Assembly (NCBI GenBank): GCA_001553355.1
Contig: KQ960828.1
Coordinates: 179,611-243,610 of the forward strand
Direction: 5' to 3'
Source of the DNA: Veillonellaceae bacterium DNF00626
GTDB taxonomy: Bacteria; Bacillota; Negativicutes; Veillonellales; Dialisteraceae
Length of the DNA: 64,000 bases
Shown here: positions 1-7,657 of the stretch, in pieces
Layout of the letters: each line of letters starts with the position of its first letter
How positions within the stretch are numbered: position 1 is the stretch's first letter
Translations under genes and position numbers: made by a program
The notes under the pieces: generated by a model
What the model was told of the DNA's origin: nothing
Database searches by the model: none
The model's input: only the letters and a program-made list of their open reading frames with translations

Positions 1-228
1 TGCTTCTAATTGACTTTCCGGAGTCAACCAAGTATCAAGGTTATAGGAATTTCTTCCTGCTGCTTTACCATGAAATCCCGGATCGATATAATCAGGTCCC
101 ACTTTAAAAGGTTGTACCGTATATCCTTTCTGATGGAGACTTGCTAATAACCCTGTTACAATAGTTGTTTTACCCACACCACTATTTGTACCTGCAATGA
201 CAATACGAGGTCTCGTTGCAGTTTCCAT
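1..228 (-). CDS. cbiA: Cobyrinate a,c-diamide synthase, N-terminal part (runs off window)
   Basis: CbiA/CobB amidates the a and c carboxylates of the corrin ring with glutamine and ATP during cobalamin synthesis. Only the first 76 codons are inside the window. I translated them from the minus strand: [20 protein letters not shown] and onward, with the P-loop-like [10 protein letters not shown] near residues 13-22 and [12 protein letters not shown] near 43-54, both typical of the CbiA/CobQ/CobB family. The ATG at 228 lies 1 base after the stop of cobI, so the two are probably translated from one mRNA. The product is cut by the left edge. Cobyric acid synthase CobQ is the main alternative, but the immediate N-terminal P-loop and [16 protein letters not shown] favour CbiA. 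Confidence 0.85.
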   Translation of the reverse strand, partial: METATRPRIVIAGTNSGVGKTTIVTGLLASLHQKGYTVQPFKVGPDYIDPGFHGKAAGRNSYNLDTWLTPESQLEA

Positions 229-229
229 T

Positions 230-937
230 TTATTTATCTCTCTTTGCAATAATTGTGCTCAAATAATTAGGATCATAATCCGCCGGTAAACTATCCAAAT
301 CTTTTTCAATAATTTCATCAGGTAATCCGGCACGAGAAATAAGAATTGCATTTTTAATCATATGATGCTTTCTTAATAATCTCTGTACAAGCGCAAATCT
401 CTTATACACTTTCATGATTACTGCATTATCGCACGCAGCCAATGCTTGATCAAATTTTGCTTCTTCTGCTGTTGCCGGAATAATTAACAAATTCTCTTCC
501 CATTCCGTCACAGGCATATTCATGTAAGATGCAATCCCTAAAAAAGCCGGAATTCCCGGAATCGTTTCAATTTCATAGCCTGCATTTTCTACCGCACGGA
601 AAACATACATATAAGTACTATATAACATAGGATCACCTAATGTTAAAAATACTATATTTTTCCCTTCTTCCAATTTCTCAGTTATCATTCTACGATTTTC
701 TTCCCACTGTTGTGTAACAACAGTCATGTCAGTAACCATTTGAAATACAATAGGCAAAATTTCCGTCTTTTTTGAAATATAGGGTTGTGCAATTTGATAA
801 GCTACTGAATTATCTTTTTTTTCTGTTTTCGGTGTAAGTATAATGTCAGCTTGCTGAATAGCTTCCACTGCCTTTACTGTTAATAATTTTGAATCTCCCG
901 GTCCTACACCAATACCAAATAGTTTTCCTTTTTTCAC
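230..937 (-). CDS. cobI: Precorrin-2 / cobalt-precorrin-2 C20-methyltransferase
   Basis: CobI/CbiL transfers a methyl group from SAM to C20 of (cobalt-)precorrin-2. The 235-residue product has the tetrapyrrole methylase layout: GIGVGPGD near residues 8-15, [13 protein letters not shown] around 98-110 and an [11 protein letters not shown] segment after it. Family length is about 230-240. I chose the GTG at 937 because a GGAGGG Shine-Dalgarno (944-949) stands 6 bases upstream; the longer in-frame ATG at 967 adds ten residues ahead of the conserved start and has no ribosome site. It precedes cbiA by 1 base, marking this as the edge of a cobalamin biosynthesis operon. Whether the pathway is the early-cobalt (cbiL) version cannot be settled from one gene. 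Confidence 0.9.
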   Translation of the reverse strand: MKKGKLFGIGVGPGDSKLLTVKAVEAIQQADIILTPKTEKKDNSVAYQIAQPYISKKTEILPIVFQMVTDMTVVTQQWEENRRMITEKLEEGKNIVFLTLGDPMLYSTYMYVFRAVENAGYEIETIPGIPAFLGIASYMNMPVTEWEENLLIIPATAEEAKFDQALAACDNAVIMKVYKRFALVQRLLRKHHMIKNAILISRAGLPDEIIEKDLDSLPADYDPNYLSTIIAKRDK

Positions 938-994
938 TATAATCCCTCCTAAAATATATAATTTCATCTATATTCTTATTCTATCATTTTTAAC

Positions 995-1035
995 AAAAAA
1001 AATCTGTAGAAATATAATTAACTTTCTACAGATTT
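995..1035 (-). terminator. Rho-independent terminator of exbB-exbD-tonB
   Basis: A 13-base-pair perfect stem (1000-1012 with 1023-1035, arm AAATCTGTAGAAA) is followed on the minus strand by eight T residues. It lies 38 bases after the tonB stop and upstream of cobI, so it separates the TonB operon from the cobalamin genes. Confidence 0.85.
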
Positions 1036-1072
1036 AAATGCATAGATTTAGACCTACATATTACATGTACTA

Positions 1073-1816
1073 TCAAAGTGTAAAGGATACCGGTAGTCGA
1101 GCTTGTACTTCTATTGCTACTCCATTCTGTTTAGCAGGAGCAAATCGCCAACTATAAACAGAATTTACGGCAGCTTGATCTAATGTACTATTACCTGATG
1201 AACTTTCCACCCAAGCACTAGTTACCGTACCTGATACACTAATAGTTAAACCTACCATAACAGTACCTTCTACATCAGCTGCACGCGCAGATTCAGGATA
1301 AGCGGGAGTTGTACTATACAATAATTGCGGACCTATAGTTTCACCTGTTCCATCGCCGGTCCCATTACCTATACCAGCTCCTTCACCCGAACCTGTACCG
1401 GAGCCTACACCAGAGCCTACACCGCTTCCTGTGCCTGAACCACTACCGTTCCCGGTATAACTACGCCGATGAGAACGTGCCTTCTTGACTTCTTTTGTTT
1501 GTTCCTCTTGTGTTTTATTTGCTATTTCATGCACATCATTCACAGCTTCATTATCTGCTTCATAATCTGCAGATACCGGTGGATTATAATCCTCTTCATC
1601 GTCCTGAGATTCTTCCGGCTCATCAGAAGTTTCTGCTTCTTCACCGCCACCGCCACCACCACCTGCTAATGATACTAAATCTACTTGTAACGGACCTTTA
1701 TCTTTAGGTATTGATGGATATAAAGAAGCCAAAGCACCAATCAAAACAATTCCTAATGCATGAGAAACTAATGACACCCCGAAGGCAGTTAGCCATGGAT
1801 ACTTTTTCGTAACCAT
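1073..1816 (-). CDS. tonB: TonB-family energy transducer with glycine-rich linker
   Basis: TonB couples the proton motive force captured by ExbB/ExbD to outer-membrane receptors. The 247-residue protein has one N-terminal membrane segment (about 11-33) carrying the SxxxH motif (S15, H19) used for ExbB/D contact, then a polyglycine run (52-58), an acidic stretch (59-95), a Gly/Ser/Thr repeat (122-160) and a C-terminal TonB domain (about 163-247) with PAYPESAR and a closing YSWRFAPAK. Classical TonB linkers are Pro-rich; this one is not. The start has AAGGAGGT 5 bases upstream. It is the last gene of exbB-exbD-tonB and is followed by a strong terminator. Which receptor it serves is not visible; cobalamin genes next door make a corrinoid receptor a guess. 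Confidence 0.9.
   Translation of the reverse strand: MVTKKYPWLTAFGVSLVSHALGIVLIGALASLYPSIPKDKGPLQVDLVSLAGGGGGGGEEAETSDEPEESQDDEEDYNPPVSADYEADNEAVNDVHEIANKTQEEQTKEVKKARSHRRSYTGNGSGSGTGSGVGSGVGSGTGSGEGAGIGNGTGDGTGETIGPQLLYSTTPAYPESARAADVEGTVMVGLTISVSGTVTSAWVESSSGNSTLDQAAVNSVYSWRFAPAKQNGVAIEVQARLPVSFTL
1337..1453 (-). repeat. In-gene 12-base repeat encoding Gly-Ser-Gly-X linker of TonB
   Basis: Residues 122-160 of TonB are built from GSGT/GSGV/GTGS-like units. At DNA level this is an imperfect 12-base tandem pattern in which glycine GGN alternates with Ser/Thr/Val codons. It is degenerate enough that replication slippage would be limited, but copy number may vary between strains. Confidence 0.7.
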
Positions 1817-1825
1817 ATGACCTCC

Positions 1826-2245
1826 TTATTCTCGATCGGGTGTTTTTACTTCAGTAGCAATACCGATTTTACTCACACCTGTAGCTTTTAACTGATCCAA
1901 AACAAAAACAAATGTCCCATGTTCTGATTTAGCATCAGCACGTAAAATAATACTTAGATCCGGGTTTCTGGCTTTTTCAATTTCAATACGTTTCCGTAAA
2001 GCTTCTTTCGGAATTTGTTCTTGCTCAACAAATATTTTTCCATCTGCTGTAACCGCAATAGGTACTGTTTTATCCATATTTAAACGAGCACTGGTCGTTT
2101 GCGGTAAATTCAAATTAATGGATTTTTGAACAACCATGCTAAGCATACTCATCATAAAAAATACCAATAAGAAAAATATAATATCAATCATTGGTATAAT
2201 CATAATTTTCGGCTTTTTTTCGACGCCTAATGATTCTAATTTCAT
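1826..2245 (-). CDS. exbD: Biopolymer transport protein ExbD
   Basis: ExbD forms the inner-membrane proton channel with ExbB and energises TonB. The 139-residue product fits the family length. A single transmembrane helix lies at about residues 15-37 and holds the essential channel aspartate in the PMIDIIF motif (about 18-24). The periplasmic part carries the family's ILRADAKSEHGTFVFVLDQLK segment, split here across residues about 99-119. Its ATG overlaps the exbB stop by 4 bases (ATGA), so translation is coupled, and tonB begins 9 bases after its stop. A TolR assignment is possible by sequence alone, but the adjacent TonB decides for ExbD. Confidence 0.92.
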   Translation of the reverse strand: MKLESLGVEKKPKIMIIPMIDIIFFLLVFFMMSMLSMVVQKSINLNLPQTTSARLNMDKTVPIAVTADGKIFVEQEQIPKEALRKRIEIEKARNPDLSIILRADAKSEHGTFVFVLDQLKATGVSKIGIATEVKTPDRE

Positions 2246-2850
2246 TTTTTATCACCTACTACAATGGATAAGTAAATAGAAGATAACTTTTCAATCGCTG
2301 AAACATATCTAGCGACTACTTGTGACAAATATGTATAAACAATCAGTGACAAAATAGCGACAAATAATCCGGTTGCGGTACAAACCAAAGCTTCTGCCAC
2401 ACCGCCGGTAATAGCAAACGGTTGCCCTTCAGTTCCTGATAATACATCAAAAGAATTAATCATCCCAATAACTGTTCCTAAAAGTCCCATTAAAGGTGAT
2501 AAGGTTACGATGACATCTAAATAATTTAAATAGCTCTTTAAAAGTCCGGCCTCATGTACCGCAGCACCCTCTAAAATGGTTTCTTGATGCGCACTTGTAT
2601 TAAAAATCTTGACACCTTCTAAAATAACCTTAGCAGGTATACCATGATCTTTTTCCAATACGCCTTTTAATCCTTCGATATCATTACGTGATAAAAATTC
2701 CGGTATATCATTAGCTAATTTTTTTACATTTGATTTATTAGCGTGATAATAACTAAAGCGCTCAATAAAAATAGCTACTACAATAATAGAGCAAATCACC
2801 AGTGGATACATCATAAAACCACCGGCATGAAATAAATGAAGCAAATCCAT
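2242..2850 (-). CDS. exbB: MotA/TolQ/ExbB proton channel family protein ExbB
   Basis: ExbB is the pentameric scaffold of the ExbB-ExbD motor in the inner membrane. The 202-residue protein has three membrane segments at about residues 13-30, 110-135 and 150-180, with the conserved SPLMGLLGTVIGMI motif in the second and GGVAEALVCTATGLFVAI in the third. The start ATG has AAGGAGG 6 bases upstream. It is the first gene of the TonB operon and its upstream region holds a good promoter (2944-2972), a Fur-like palindrome (2930-2942) and a 10-base-pair inverted repeat (2879-2914), so this is where the operon is controlled. Confidence 0.92.
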   Translation of the reverse strand: MDLLHLFHAGGFMMYPLVICSIIVVAIFIERFSYYHANKSNVKKLANDIPEFLSRNDIEGLKGVLEKDHGIPAKVILEGVKIFNTSAHQETILEGAAVHEAGLLKSYLNYLDVIVTLSPLMGLLGTVIGMINSFDVLSGTEGQPFAITGGVAEALVCTATGLFVAILSLIVYTYLSQVVARYVSAIEKLSSIYLSIVVGDKK

Positions 2851-2878
2851 AATATCCTCCTTGTTTTCATTAATCCGG

Positions 2879-2914
2879 CGCTTAATTAACTAAAAGTTAT
2901 ATAATAATTAAGCG
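2879..2914. repeat. Perfect 10-bp inverted repeat in the exbB leader
   Basis: Arms 2879-2888 (CGCTTAATTA) and 2905-2914 (TAATTAAGCG) are perfect complements separated by 16 bases. It falls between the predicted transcription start (about 2937) and the exbB start codon (2850). There is no T-run after it, so it is not an ordinary terminator. It could be a leader hairpin or a second operator. Confidence 0.7.
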
Positions 2915-2929
2915 AATACCTCTGATTAC

Positions 2930-2942
2930 ATTTATCATAAAT
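2930..2942. promoter_or_regulatory. Fur-like 6-1-6 palindrome overlapping the exbB start site
   Basis: ATTTATCATAAAT is a perfect 6-1-6 palindrome. It lies directly downstream of the predicted -10 box, so a bound repressor would cover the transcription start. TonB systems are commonly controlled by Fur-family metalloregulators, whose boxes have this 6-1-6 or 7-1-7 form. The regulator itself is not in the window. Confidence 0.5.
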
Positions 2943-2943
2943 C

Positions 2944-2972
2944 ATAATATCACTCAAAATTGACTAAATCAA
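2944..2972 (-). promoter_or_regulatory. Predicted promoter of exbB-exbD-tonB
   Basis: A -35 box TTGATT (2967-2972) and a -10 box TATTAT (2944-2949) are separated by exactly 17 bases, with a TGA just upstream of the -10. The predicted start at about 2937 gives a leader of roughly 87 nucleotides. Confidence 0.65.
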
Positions 2973-3003
2973 ATGAAAATCTTTTTGATAAAACATTTAT
3001 CTT

Positions 3004-3339
3004 TTAATATCCATTTGTCTGACTAACTACACGAAAATCATCTACATGAAATGCATGACAGATTGATTTCCAATAAACACCGGTTAATATAGAGCGATAC
3101 ATCTCATTTTTTGTGATTATTAGTAAACGACTTCCATCTTGGGTAATACGAATGAGTCCATTGTTAATATATTTTTGATAATCCTTTTCTTCCATTAAAT
3201 TTTTCAAGCGTAGTAACCCTTCTCGTTCTTCCCCACTTTGATACTCAGGCCGTTCTAAAATTGGAGTAAATCGTACTTCATAAATTTTATCACTATATCC
3301 TTTTTCTTTCGCTGAGTATCGTTCTTCTTTATTATCCAT
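3004..3339 (-). CDS. Small protein with a DnaA-N-like C-terminal half, function unknown
   Basis: I do not recognise a named family. The product has 111 residues if started at the ATG at 3339; a GTG at 3348 with AGAAAG just before it would add three. The N-terminal half is charged and rich in Glu/Lys. The second half, from about residue 65, reads SRLLIITKNEMYRSIL then a Y-x-x-x-I-stretch, which resembles the pattern of the second half of the DnaA N-terminal domain (strand, NExxR helix, Y...I helix, strand). No ATPase or DNA-binding domain follows. It sits 23 bases after radC in the same direction, so it is probably co-transcribed with it. The DnaA-N likeness is by eye only. Confidence 0.6.
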   Translation of the reverse strand: MDNKEERYSAKEKGYSDKIYEVRFTPILERPEYQSGEEREGLLRLKNLMEEKDYQKYINNGLIRITQDGSRLLIITKNEMYRSILTGVYWKSICHAFHVDDFRVVSQTNGY

Positions 3340-3362
3340 TATAATCACACTTTCTTCTTTTA

Positions 3363-4046
3363 TTAAATTTGTCCACGTTCTTGTAGACTAACAAAAATAC
3401 CATCACCAATAACAACATGATCTAAAACCGTCATATCCAACAAATTAGCGGCTTTAGCAAAGGCCTTAGTAAGATGAATATCTGCCCGTGATGGTTCAGG
3501 ATCCCCCGACGGATGATTATGAACTAATATCAATCCATTTGCTTTGAAACGAAGGGCCCAACGCATAGTTTCTTTTATATCTGCCGGTGCAGCATTCATA
3601 TTTCCTATACTAATCTCTTTGTATCCTAAAAGACGATTTTTTACATTTAAAAAACAGACAAAAAAATGCTCTTGCTGTTCATGACGCAATTGTTCCATAA
3701 AATGACTTGCCACTTTAGAAGGTTGCCCAAAATAAAGTAATGTATTTTTTTGACATTGTTTAGTAAGACGACGTCCTAATTCAATAGCAGCACAAACAGT
3801 TATGGCTTTATCCGGCCCAATACCATTAACAGTCGTTAAATCTCTCCAATCTAAATTATCAAATCTATTAAGTCCTTGTTCTACTGTAAGTTTTGCAACC
3901 ACCTCTTGAGCGATTTCCATAACAGAATGCCCCTTTCTTCCGGTCCGCAACAAAATAGCTACTAAATCTGCTAATGTTGCTTGTTTTGGTGATTCTGCAA
4001 ATTTTTCTCTTGGTTTATCTTCATTTTGCATCTCTCTAAGTAGCAT
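3363..4046 (-). CDS. radC: RadC family JAB/MPN-domain protein
   Basis: RadC proteins are widespread and named for DNA repair, but their biochemical role is unsettled. The 227-residue product has an N-terminal helix-hairpin-helix segment (VNGIGPDKA, about 73-81) and a C-terminal JAB metalloprotease-like domain with the metal-site signature HNHPSGDPEPSRAD (about 175-188). Length matches the family. The ATG has AAGGAGG upstream. It follows the DUF4321 gene and precedes the small 3004-3339 gene on the same strand, likely one operon from the promoter near 4421-4449. Confidence 0.9.
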   Translation of the reverse strand: MLLREMQNEDKPREKFAESPKQATLADLVAILLRTGRKGHSVMEIAQEVVAKLTVEQGLNRFDNLDWRDLTTVNGIGPDKAITVCAAIELGRRLTKQCQKNTLLYFGQPSKVASHFMEQLRHEQQEHFFVCFLNVKNRLLGYKEISIGNMNAAPADIKETMRWALRFKANGLILVHNHPSGDPEPSRADIHLTKAFAKAANLLDMTVLDHVVIGDGIFVSLQERGQI

Positions 4047-4072
4047 GAAAATCCTCCTTACTCAGTTGATGA

Positions 4073-4342
4073 TTAAAACTTTTTATAAATCCATGCTGCC
4101 AATAAAATACCAAAAATACTAATTAAATTTGGTGCAAAACGGATACCGAAATTGATTTCGATAATGGCTAAATTTAGATAAATATCTTTAACATCGAAAA
4201 TCTCATAAGTTTTCGTTAAATATGGCATAATTCCGCTCAAGCTAATTTGACTAAGAAGTTGTCCCAATATTCCGCCTAAAAGAGCTCCACAAACTAAAAA
4301 TAAAATCAATCCAAATACGCTATTTTTCCCTACTCTCATCAT
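4073..4342 (-). CDS. DUF4321 family small membrane protein
   Basis: The 89-residue product has two hydrophobic segments: about 10-33 (GLILFLVCGALLGGILGQLL, glycine-rich) and about 66-86 near the C-terminus. This layout and the position beside radC match the DUF4321 proteins of Firmicutes, whose function is unknown. Two adjacent ATG codons (4342 and 4339) are possible starts; the second is better spaced from GGTGAG. It is the first gene after the divergent promoter region shared with tmcAL. Confidence 0.75.
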   Translation of the reverse strand: MMRVGKNSVFGLILFLVCGALLGGILGQLLSQISLSGIMPYLTKTYEIFDVKDIYLNLAIIEINFGIRFAPNLISIFGILLAAWIYKKF

Positions 4343-4420
4343 CTCACCACGCTTTTTATATAATATTTGTCACGGTAGGCACAAAAATTTTATTCTCCCT
4401 TCAAGCCATTAATCAAAATT

Positions 4421-4449
4421 ATTATATCAAGGATTTTCTTGATAGTAAA
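4421..4449 (-). promoter_or_regulatory. Predicted promoter for DUF4321-radC
   Basis: A -35 TTTACT (4444-4449) and a -10 TATAAT (4421-4426) are spaced by 17 bases and the -10 is preceded by TGA. It is back to back with the tmcAL promoter. Confidence 0.6.
4425..4444. repeat. 7-bp inverted repeat lying across two divergent promoters
   Basis: TATCAAG (4425-4431) and CTTGATA (4438-4444) are perfect complements with a 6-base spacer. The element overlaps the spacer and -10 of the leftward promoter and the likely -35 area of the rightward one, so a bound protein could control both directions. Confidence 0.45.
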
Positions 4450-4464
4450 TTTCTATGGTAAAAT
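4439..4464 (+). promoter_or_regulatory. Possible extended -10 promoter for tmcAL
   Basis: TATGGTAAAAT (-10 TAAAAT at 4459-4464 with upstream TGG) is an extended -10. The nearest -35-like TTGATA (4439-4444) is only 14 bases away, so the -35 is weak or unused. Confidence 0.4.
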
Positions 4465-4487
4465 ATTAGATACATAAGGAGAATAAT

Positions 4488-5648
4488 ATGTACATCGGAA
4501 TAACTGCTGAATGGAATCCTTTTCATAATGGTCATTATTACATGATAAACAAAATAAAAGAACAATTTCCCGATACCCCTATTATAGCAATTATGAGCGG
4601 CTCTTTTGTGCAGCGTGGTGAACCGGCTTTATTTGATAAATGGACACGTGCCCAATGGGCTATTCAACATGGAATTGATGCCGTAATCGAGTTACCGGTA
4701 CTTTGTACTATACAAAGCGCCGATAAATTTGCTGAAGCAGCCGTATTCCTATTACATTCTTTAGGATGTACTCATATCGCATTTGGCACTGAATCTTTTT
4801 CAATATCAGATTTAGAAAAAATCGTTCAATGGACGCTAAATCCATTTTTTGATGAATTGTTTCATCAATTTCTGAATGAAGGAAATACTTATTCTATTTC
4901 TATAGATAAAGCGATTTCAATAAAATTCCCTCAATGGGACAAAGAATTAACAAAACCAAATAATTTGCTAGGCTTGCGATACATACAAACTGCCCGAAAA
5001 AATAATTGGCCGCTTTCATTTATCTCCATCAAACGAGATAAAAATCATCCCGCTTCTGCGACAATAGCCAGACAAGAATTGTGTACAAAAGGAAGTTATG
5101 AATTACTTCCTCCAAATATAATTAATGATATAACCACATTAATACAAGAAGGTCATATAATATCTTATCACCGTTATGAAGATGCCTGTTTGTTATCTTC
5201 TCGAATTTTTACAAAAAGCGACTTAAAACGCTCTTGTCTATTTTCAGAAGGATTAGAAAATCGCTGGTATGATAAGCTTCAGAAAGATTCTTGGCCAAAT
5301 ATTTTACATGATATAAAAAACAAGCGATATCTTTACAGTCGCTTAAAACGAATTAGTGCTGCCTTGTTAATTGCCGGCACCCGCGTACCATCACCGTTTT
5401 CACAACTTCATCTACCGGGTTATGCAAGACTTTTAGCATTACGCCAAGAATCAAGCTATATTTTAAAAAAAGCACAAATACCCATTATTACTCGTCTTGC
5501 TAAAGATTATAAAGATTTAAATAAAGCTAACCAATTGATGCTTGATTTAGATGTTCGTGCAACAGATATACAATGCTATTGTTTTAAAAATAACATTTTC
5601 CGTCAATCACGAATTGATTTCTATCATTCTCCTCTATTAATAAAATAG
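4488..5648 (+). CDS. tmcAL: tRNA(Met) cytidine acetate ligase
   Basis: TmcAL (YlbM in Bacillus) makes N4-acetylcytidine at the wobble base of elongator tRNA-Met from acetate and ATP. The 386-residue product opens with the nucleotidyltransferase-type motif GITAEWNPFHNGH (about 3-15), followed by IAIMSGSFVQRGEPALFDKW (split over 34-53) and a later DVIELP-type segment. Length matches the family (about 390-400). The start has TAAGGAGA 7 bases upstream. It is a single gene transcribed away from DUF4321, with putP next on the same strand after 86 bases. A CAU tRNA, a plausible substrate class, lies in this window at 9469-9545. Confidence 0.9.
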   Translation: MYIGITAEWNPFHNGHYYMINKIKEQFPDTPIIAIMSGSFVQRGEPALFDKWTRAQWAIQHGIDAVIELPVLCTIQSADKFAEAAVFLLHSLGCTHIAFGTESFSISDLEKIVQWTLNPFFDELFHQFLNEGNTYSISIDKAISIKFPQWDKELTKPNNLLGLRYIQTARKNNWPLSFISIKRDKNHPASATIARQELCTKGSYELLPPNIINDITTLIQEGHIISYHRYEDACLLSSRIFTKSDLKRSCLFSEGLENRWYDKLQKDSWPNILHDIKNKRYLYSRLKRISAALLIAGTRVPSPFSQLHLPGYARLLALRQESSYILKKAQIPIITRLAKDYKDLNKANQLMLDLDVRATDIQCYCFKNNIFRQSRIDFYHSPLLIK

Positions 5649-5734
5649 GGCTTTACTTTATTCCTTGAATCCAGTATCATACTAAAATGACTACTTTTAA
5701 CAAAAACTAATAGAATATAAGGAGCAAAACATTT

Positions 5735-7222
5735 ATGAACATAGAAGAAAATTTAGGGATATTAAGTGCATTCATTCTATATTTAGGTGGCATGATAGCT
5801 ATAGGTATATACTATTATAAGCAACAAAAAAAATTATCCCAATTTATATTAGGAGATCGTAAATTAGGACCATGGATAACATCTATGAGTGCTGAAGCAT
5901 CCGATATGAGCGGATGGATGCTTATGGGTCTTCCGGGCTTTGCTTATTTAAATGGACTATCTGCTTTTTGGACCGGGTTCGGATTAATTATTGGTACATG
6001 GGCCAATTGGGCTATTACATCTCGGCGTTTACGTCATTATACAGAAGTTGCCAATAATAGTTTAACTATTCCTGATTATTTATCGAATCGCTTTGAAGAC
6101 AAAAAAGGTGGACTTCGCTTAATTTGTGCTATTTTCATTATTTTCTTTTTTATTATCTATACCTCTTCAGGATTTGTGTCAGCAGGAAAATTATTTAATA
6201 CCATTTTTAACATACCTTATACTTCAGCACTCCTCATTGGTGCACTTGTCGTAATATTTTACACATTTCTGGGCGGGTTTGCAGCTGTAAGTATGACAGA
6301 TTTTGTACAAGGAACAATGATGTTTTTTACAGTTATATATATACCAATTGCCGCTGTAATTATTATGGGTGGACCTGCCCCTACTTTAGAAACGTTAGCC
6401 GGTGAAGGCCCTGACTTTTTTTCATTCTTTCCTGAATCCATGAGCATTTTATCCATTATTATTTTAGTTCTCTCTTCTGCCGGTTGGGGATTAGGATATT
6501 TTGGACAGCCCCATATTTTAGTTCGCTTTATGGCTATTAGCAATCCAAAGGAATTAAAAAAATCCACTCAAATTGCCGTAGGATGGGTGATATTATCTCT
6601 TTTATTTGCCATCGCTATCGGTATTGTGGGTAAAGCCTACTTAACAATTCCGTTAAAAGAGGCTGATGCAGAACGAGTATTTATTATTATGGCAGAAACT
6701 TTATCATTCCCCTTTTTAACCGGACTCATTTGGTCTGCTATATTAGCTGCCATTATGAGTAGTGCCTCTTCACAATTATTAGTAACAGCTTCAGCAGTTG
6801 CAAAAGATTTATATTCCCCTTTTATCAGAAAACAAGCAAGTGATCGAGAACTCTTATTTATCAGTCGACTAACTATTTTGGGAATTTCTGCCTGTGCATT
6901 ATATTTAGCATCAGACCCCAATAGTTATATTTTCTCTATTGTCTCTTATGCATGGGCCGGATTTGGTGCATGTTTCGGTCCTACCATTCTTCTTTCCCTT
7001 TACTGGAAACGCATGACATTAAAAGGTGCTTATGCCGGTATCATCACCGGTGGAATTACCGTTCTTATTTGGAAACATTTTGCTTGGTTTGGCCTTTATG
7101 AAATAGTTCCTGGTTTCTTCTTTTCTTTACTTGCCATTTATATAGCAAGTATCTTTGATAAAAAACCATCGGCTTCAATGCAAAATCATTTTGACGAAGT
7201 CGTTAAATTATCAAAATATTGA
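5735..7222 (+). CDS. putP: Sodium/proline symporter
   Basis: A member of the sodium:solute symporter family, importing proline with Na+. The 495-residue product has about 13 hydrophobic helices. Early in the protein are the LGDRKLGPW and MSAEASDMSGWMLMGLPG segments (about 39-68) typical of PutP, and the family signature region GWGLGYFGQPH around 250-260 is also PutP-like. Length fits (about 490-500). The ribosome site AAGGAG is about 10 bases from the ATG. It ends in a strong hairpin shared with rnpB. Specificity for proline rather than pantothenate or another solute is inferred from overall resemblance. Confidence 0.85.
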   Translation: MNIEENLGILSAFILYLGGMIAIGIYYYKQQKKLSQFILGDRKLGPWITSMSAEASDMSGWMLMGLPGFAYLNGLSAFWTGFGLIIGTWANWAITSRRLRHYTEVANNSLTIPDYLSNRFEDKKGGLRLICAIFIIFFFIIYTSSGFVSAGKLFNTIFNIPYTSALLIGALVVIFYTFLGGFAAVSMTDFVQGTMMFFTVIYIPIAAVIIMGGPAPTLETLAGEGPDFFSFFPESMSILSIIILVLSSAGWGLGYFGQPHILVRFMAISNPKELKKSTQIAVGWVILSLLFAIAIGIVGKAYLTIPLKEADAERVFIIMAETLSFPFLTGLIWSAILAAIMSSASSQLLVTASAVAKDLYSPFIRKQASDRELLFISRLTILGISACALYLASDPNSYIFSIVSYAWAGFGACFGPTILLSLYWKRMTLKGAYAGIITGGITVLIWKHFAWFGLYEIVPGFFFSLLAIYIASIFDKKPSASMQNHFDEVVKLSKY

Positions 7223-7233
7223 TATCTACATGC

Positions 7234-7271
7234 AAAAAGCGTGATGAGAATTAAACCTCATCACGCTTTTT
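7234..7271. terminator. Bidirectional terminator between putP and rnpB
   Basis: A 10-base-pair perfect GC-containing stem GCGTGATGAG (7239-7248) with CTCATCACGC (7257-7266), flanked by A5 on the left and T5 on the right. It can stop putP on the plus strand and rnpB on the minus strand. Confidence 0.85.
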
Positions 7272-7301
7272 ATATGTAAAGAACAACCATGTTCCTTTAT
7301 T

Positions 7302-7651
7302 TCAGTGCAAGCATTCAATAAGCCGAGTTCTGTACCATTTTTATGGCGATGATTATCTATCTAGTTGATAAATTACTTTACCAATCAAGCGACGCAACCC
7401 GGAAGGTCAGCGGGCAACCTCAACCCTTCCCTATTCGGTCTTGCTTCGGATGGGGTTTACCAAGCCATTCGGTCTCCCGAATGCTGGTGCGCTCTTACCG
7501 CACCTTTCCACCCTTACCGTTTACACGGCGGTTTCCTTTTCTATGGCACTTTCCCTAGAGTTACCTCCGCCGGACGTTATCCGGCATCCTGCCCTGCGAA
7601 GCTCGGACTTTCCTCACGCCTTACGGCCCGCAATCATCTTTCCTGCTTGCG
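7302..7651 (-). ncRNA. rnpB: RNase P catalytic RNA
   Basis: RNase P RNA cuts the 5' leader from pre-tRNAs. Reading the minus strand gives the conserved core GAGGAAAGTCCG near the 5' end, GGTAAGGGTGGAAAGGTGCG then GGTAAGAGCGCACCAG in the middle, and the 3' ACAGAACTCGGCTTA element. Helix P1 pairs GCAAGCA (7644-7650) with TGCTTGC (7307-7313). These two arms define the approximate ends; the exact 3' end is uncertain by some bases. Several overlapping open frames here on the plus strand are chance reading through the structured RNA. Confidence 0.95.
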
Positions 7652-7657
7652 AATAAT

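Noticed and set aside
938..1072. Cobalamin riboswitch upstream of cobI
   Set aside because: The gap is too short and is filled by the tonB terminator; no B12-box sequence was found.
1469..1707. Plus-strand open frames opposite the TonB linker
   Set aside because: They come from the low-complexity repeats of tonB read backwards; no start signal.
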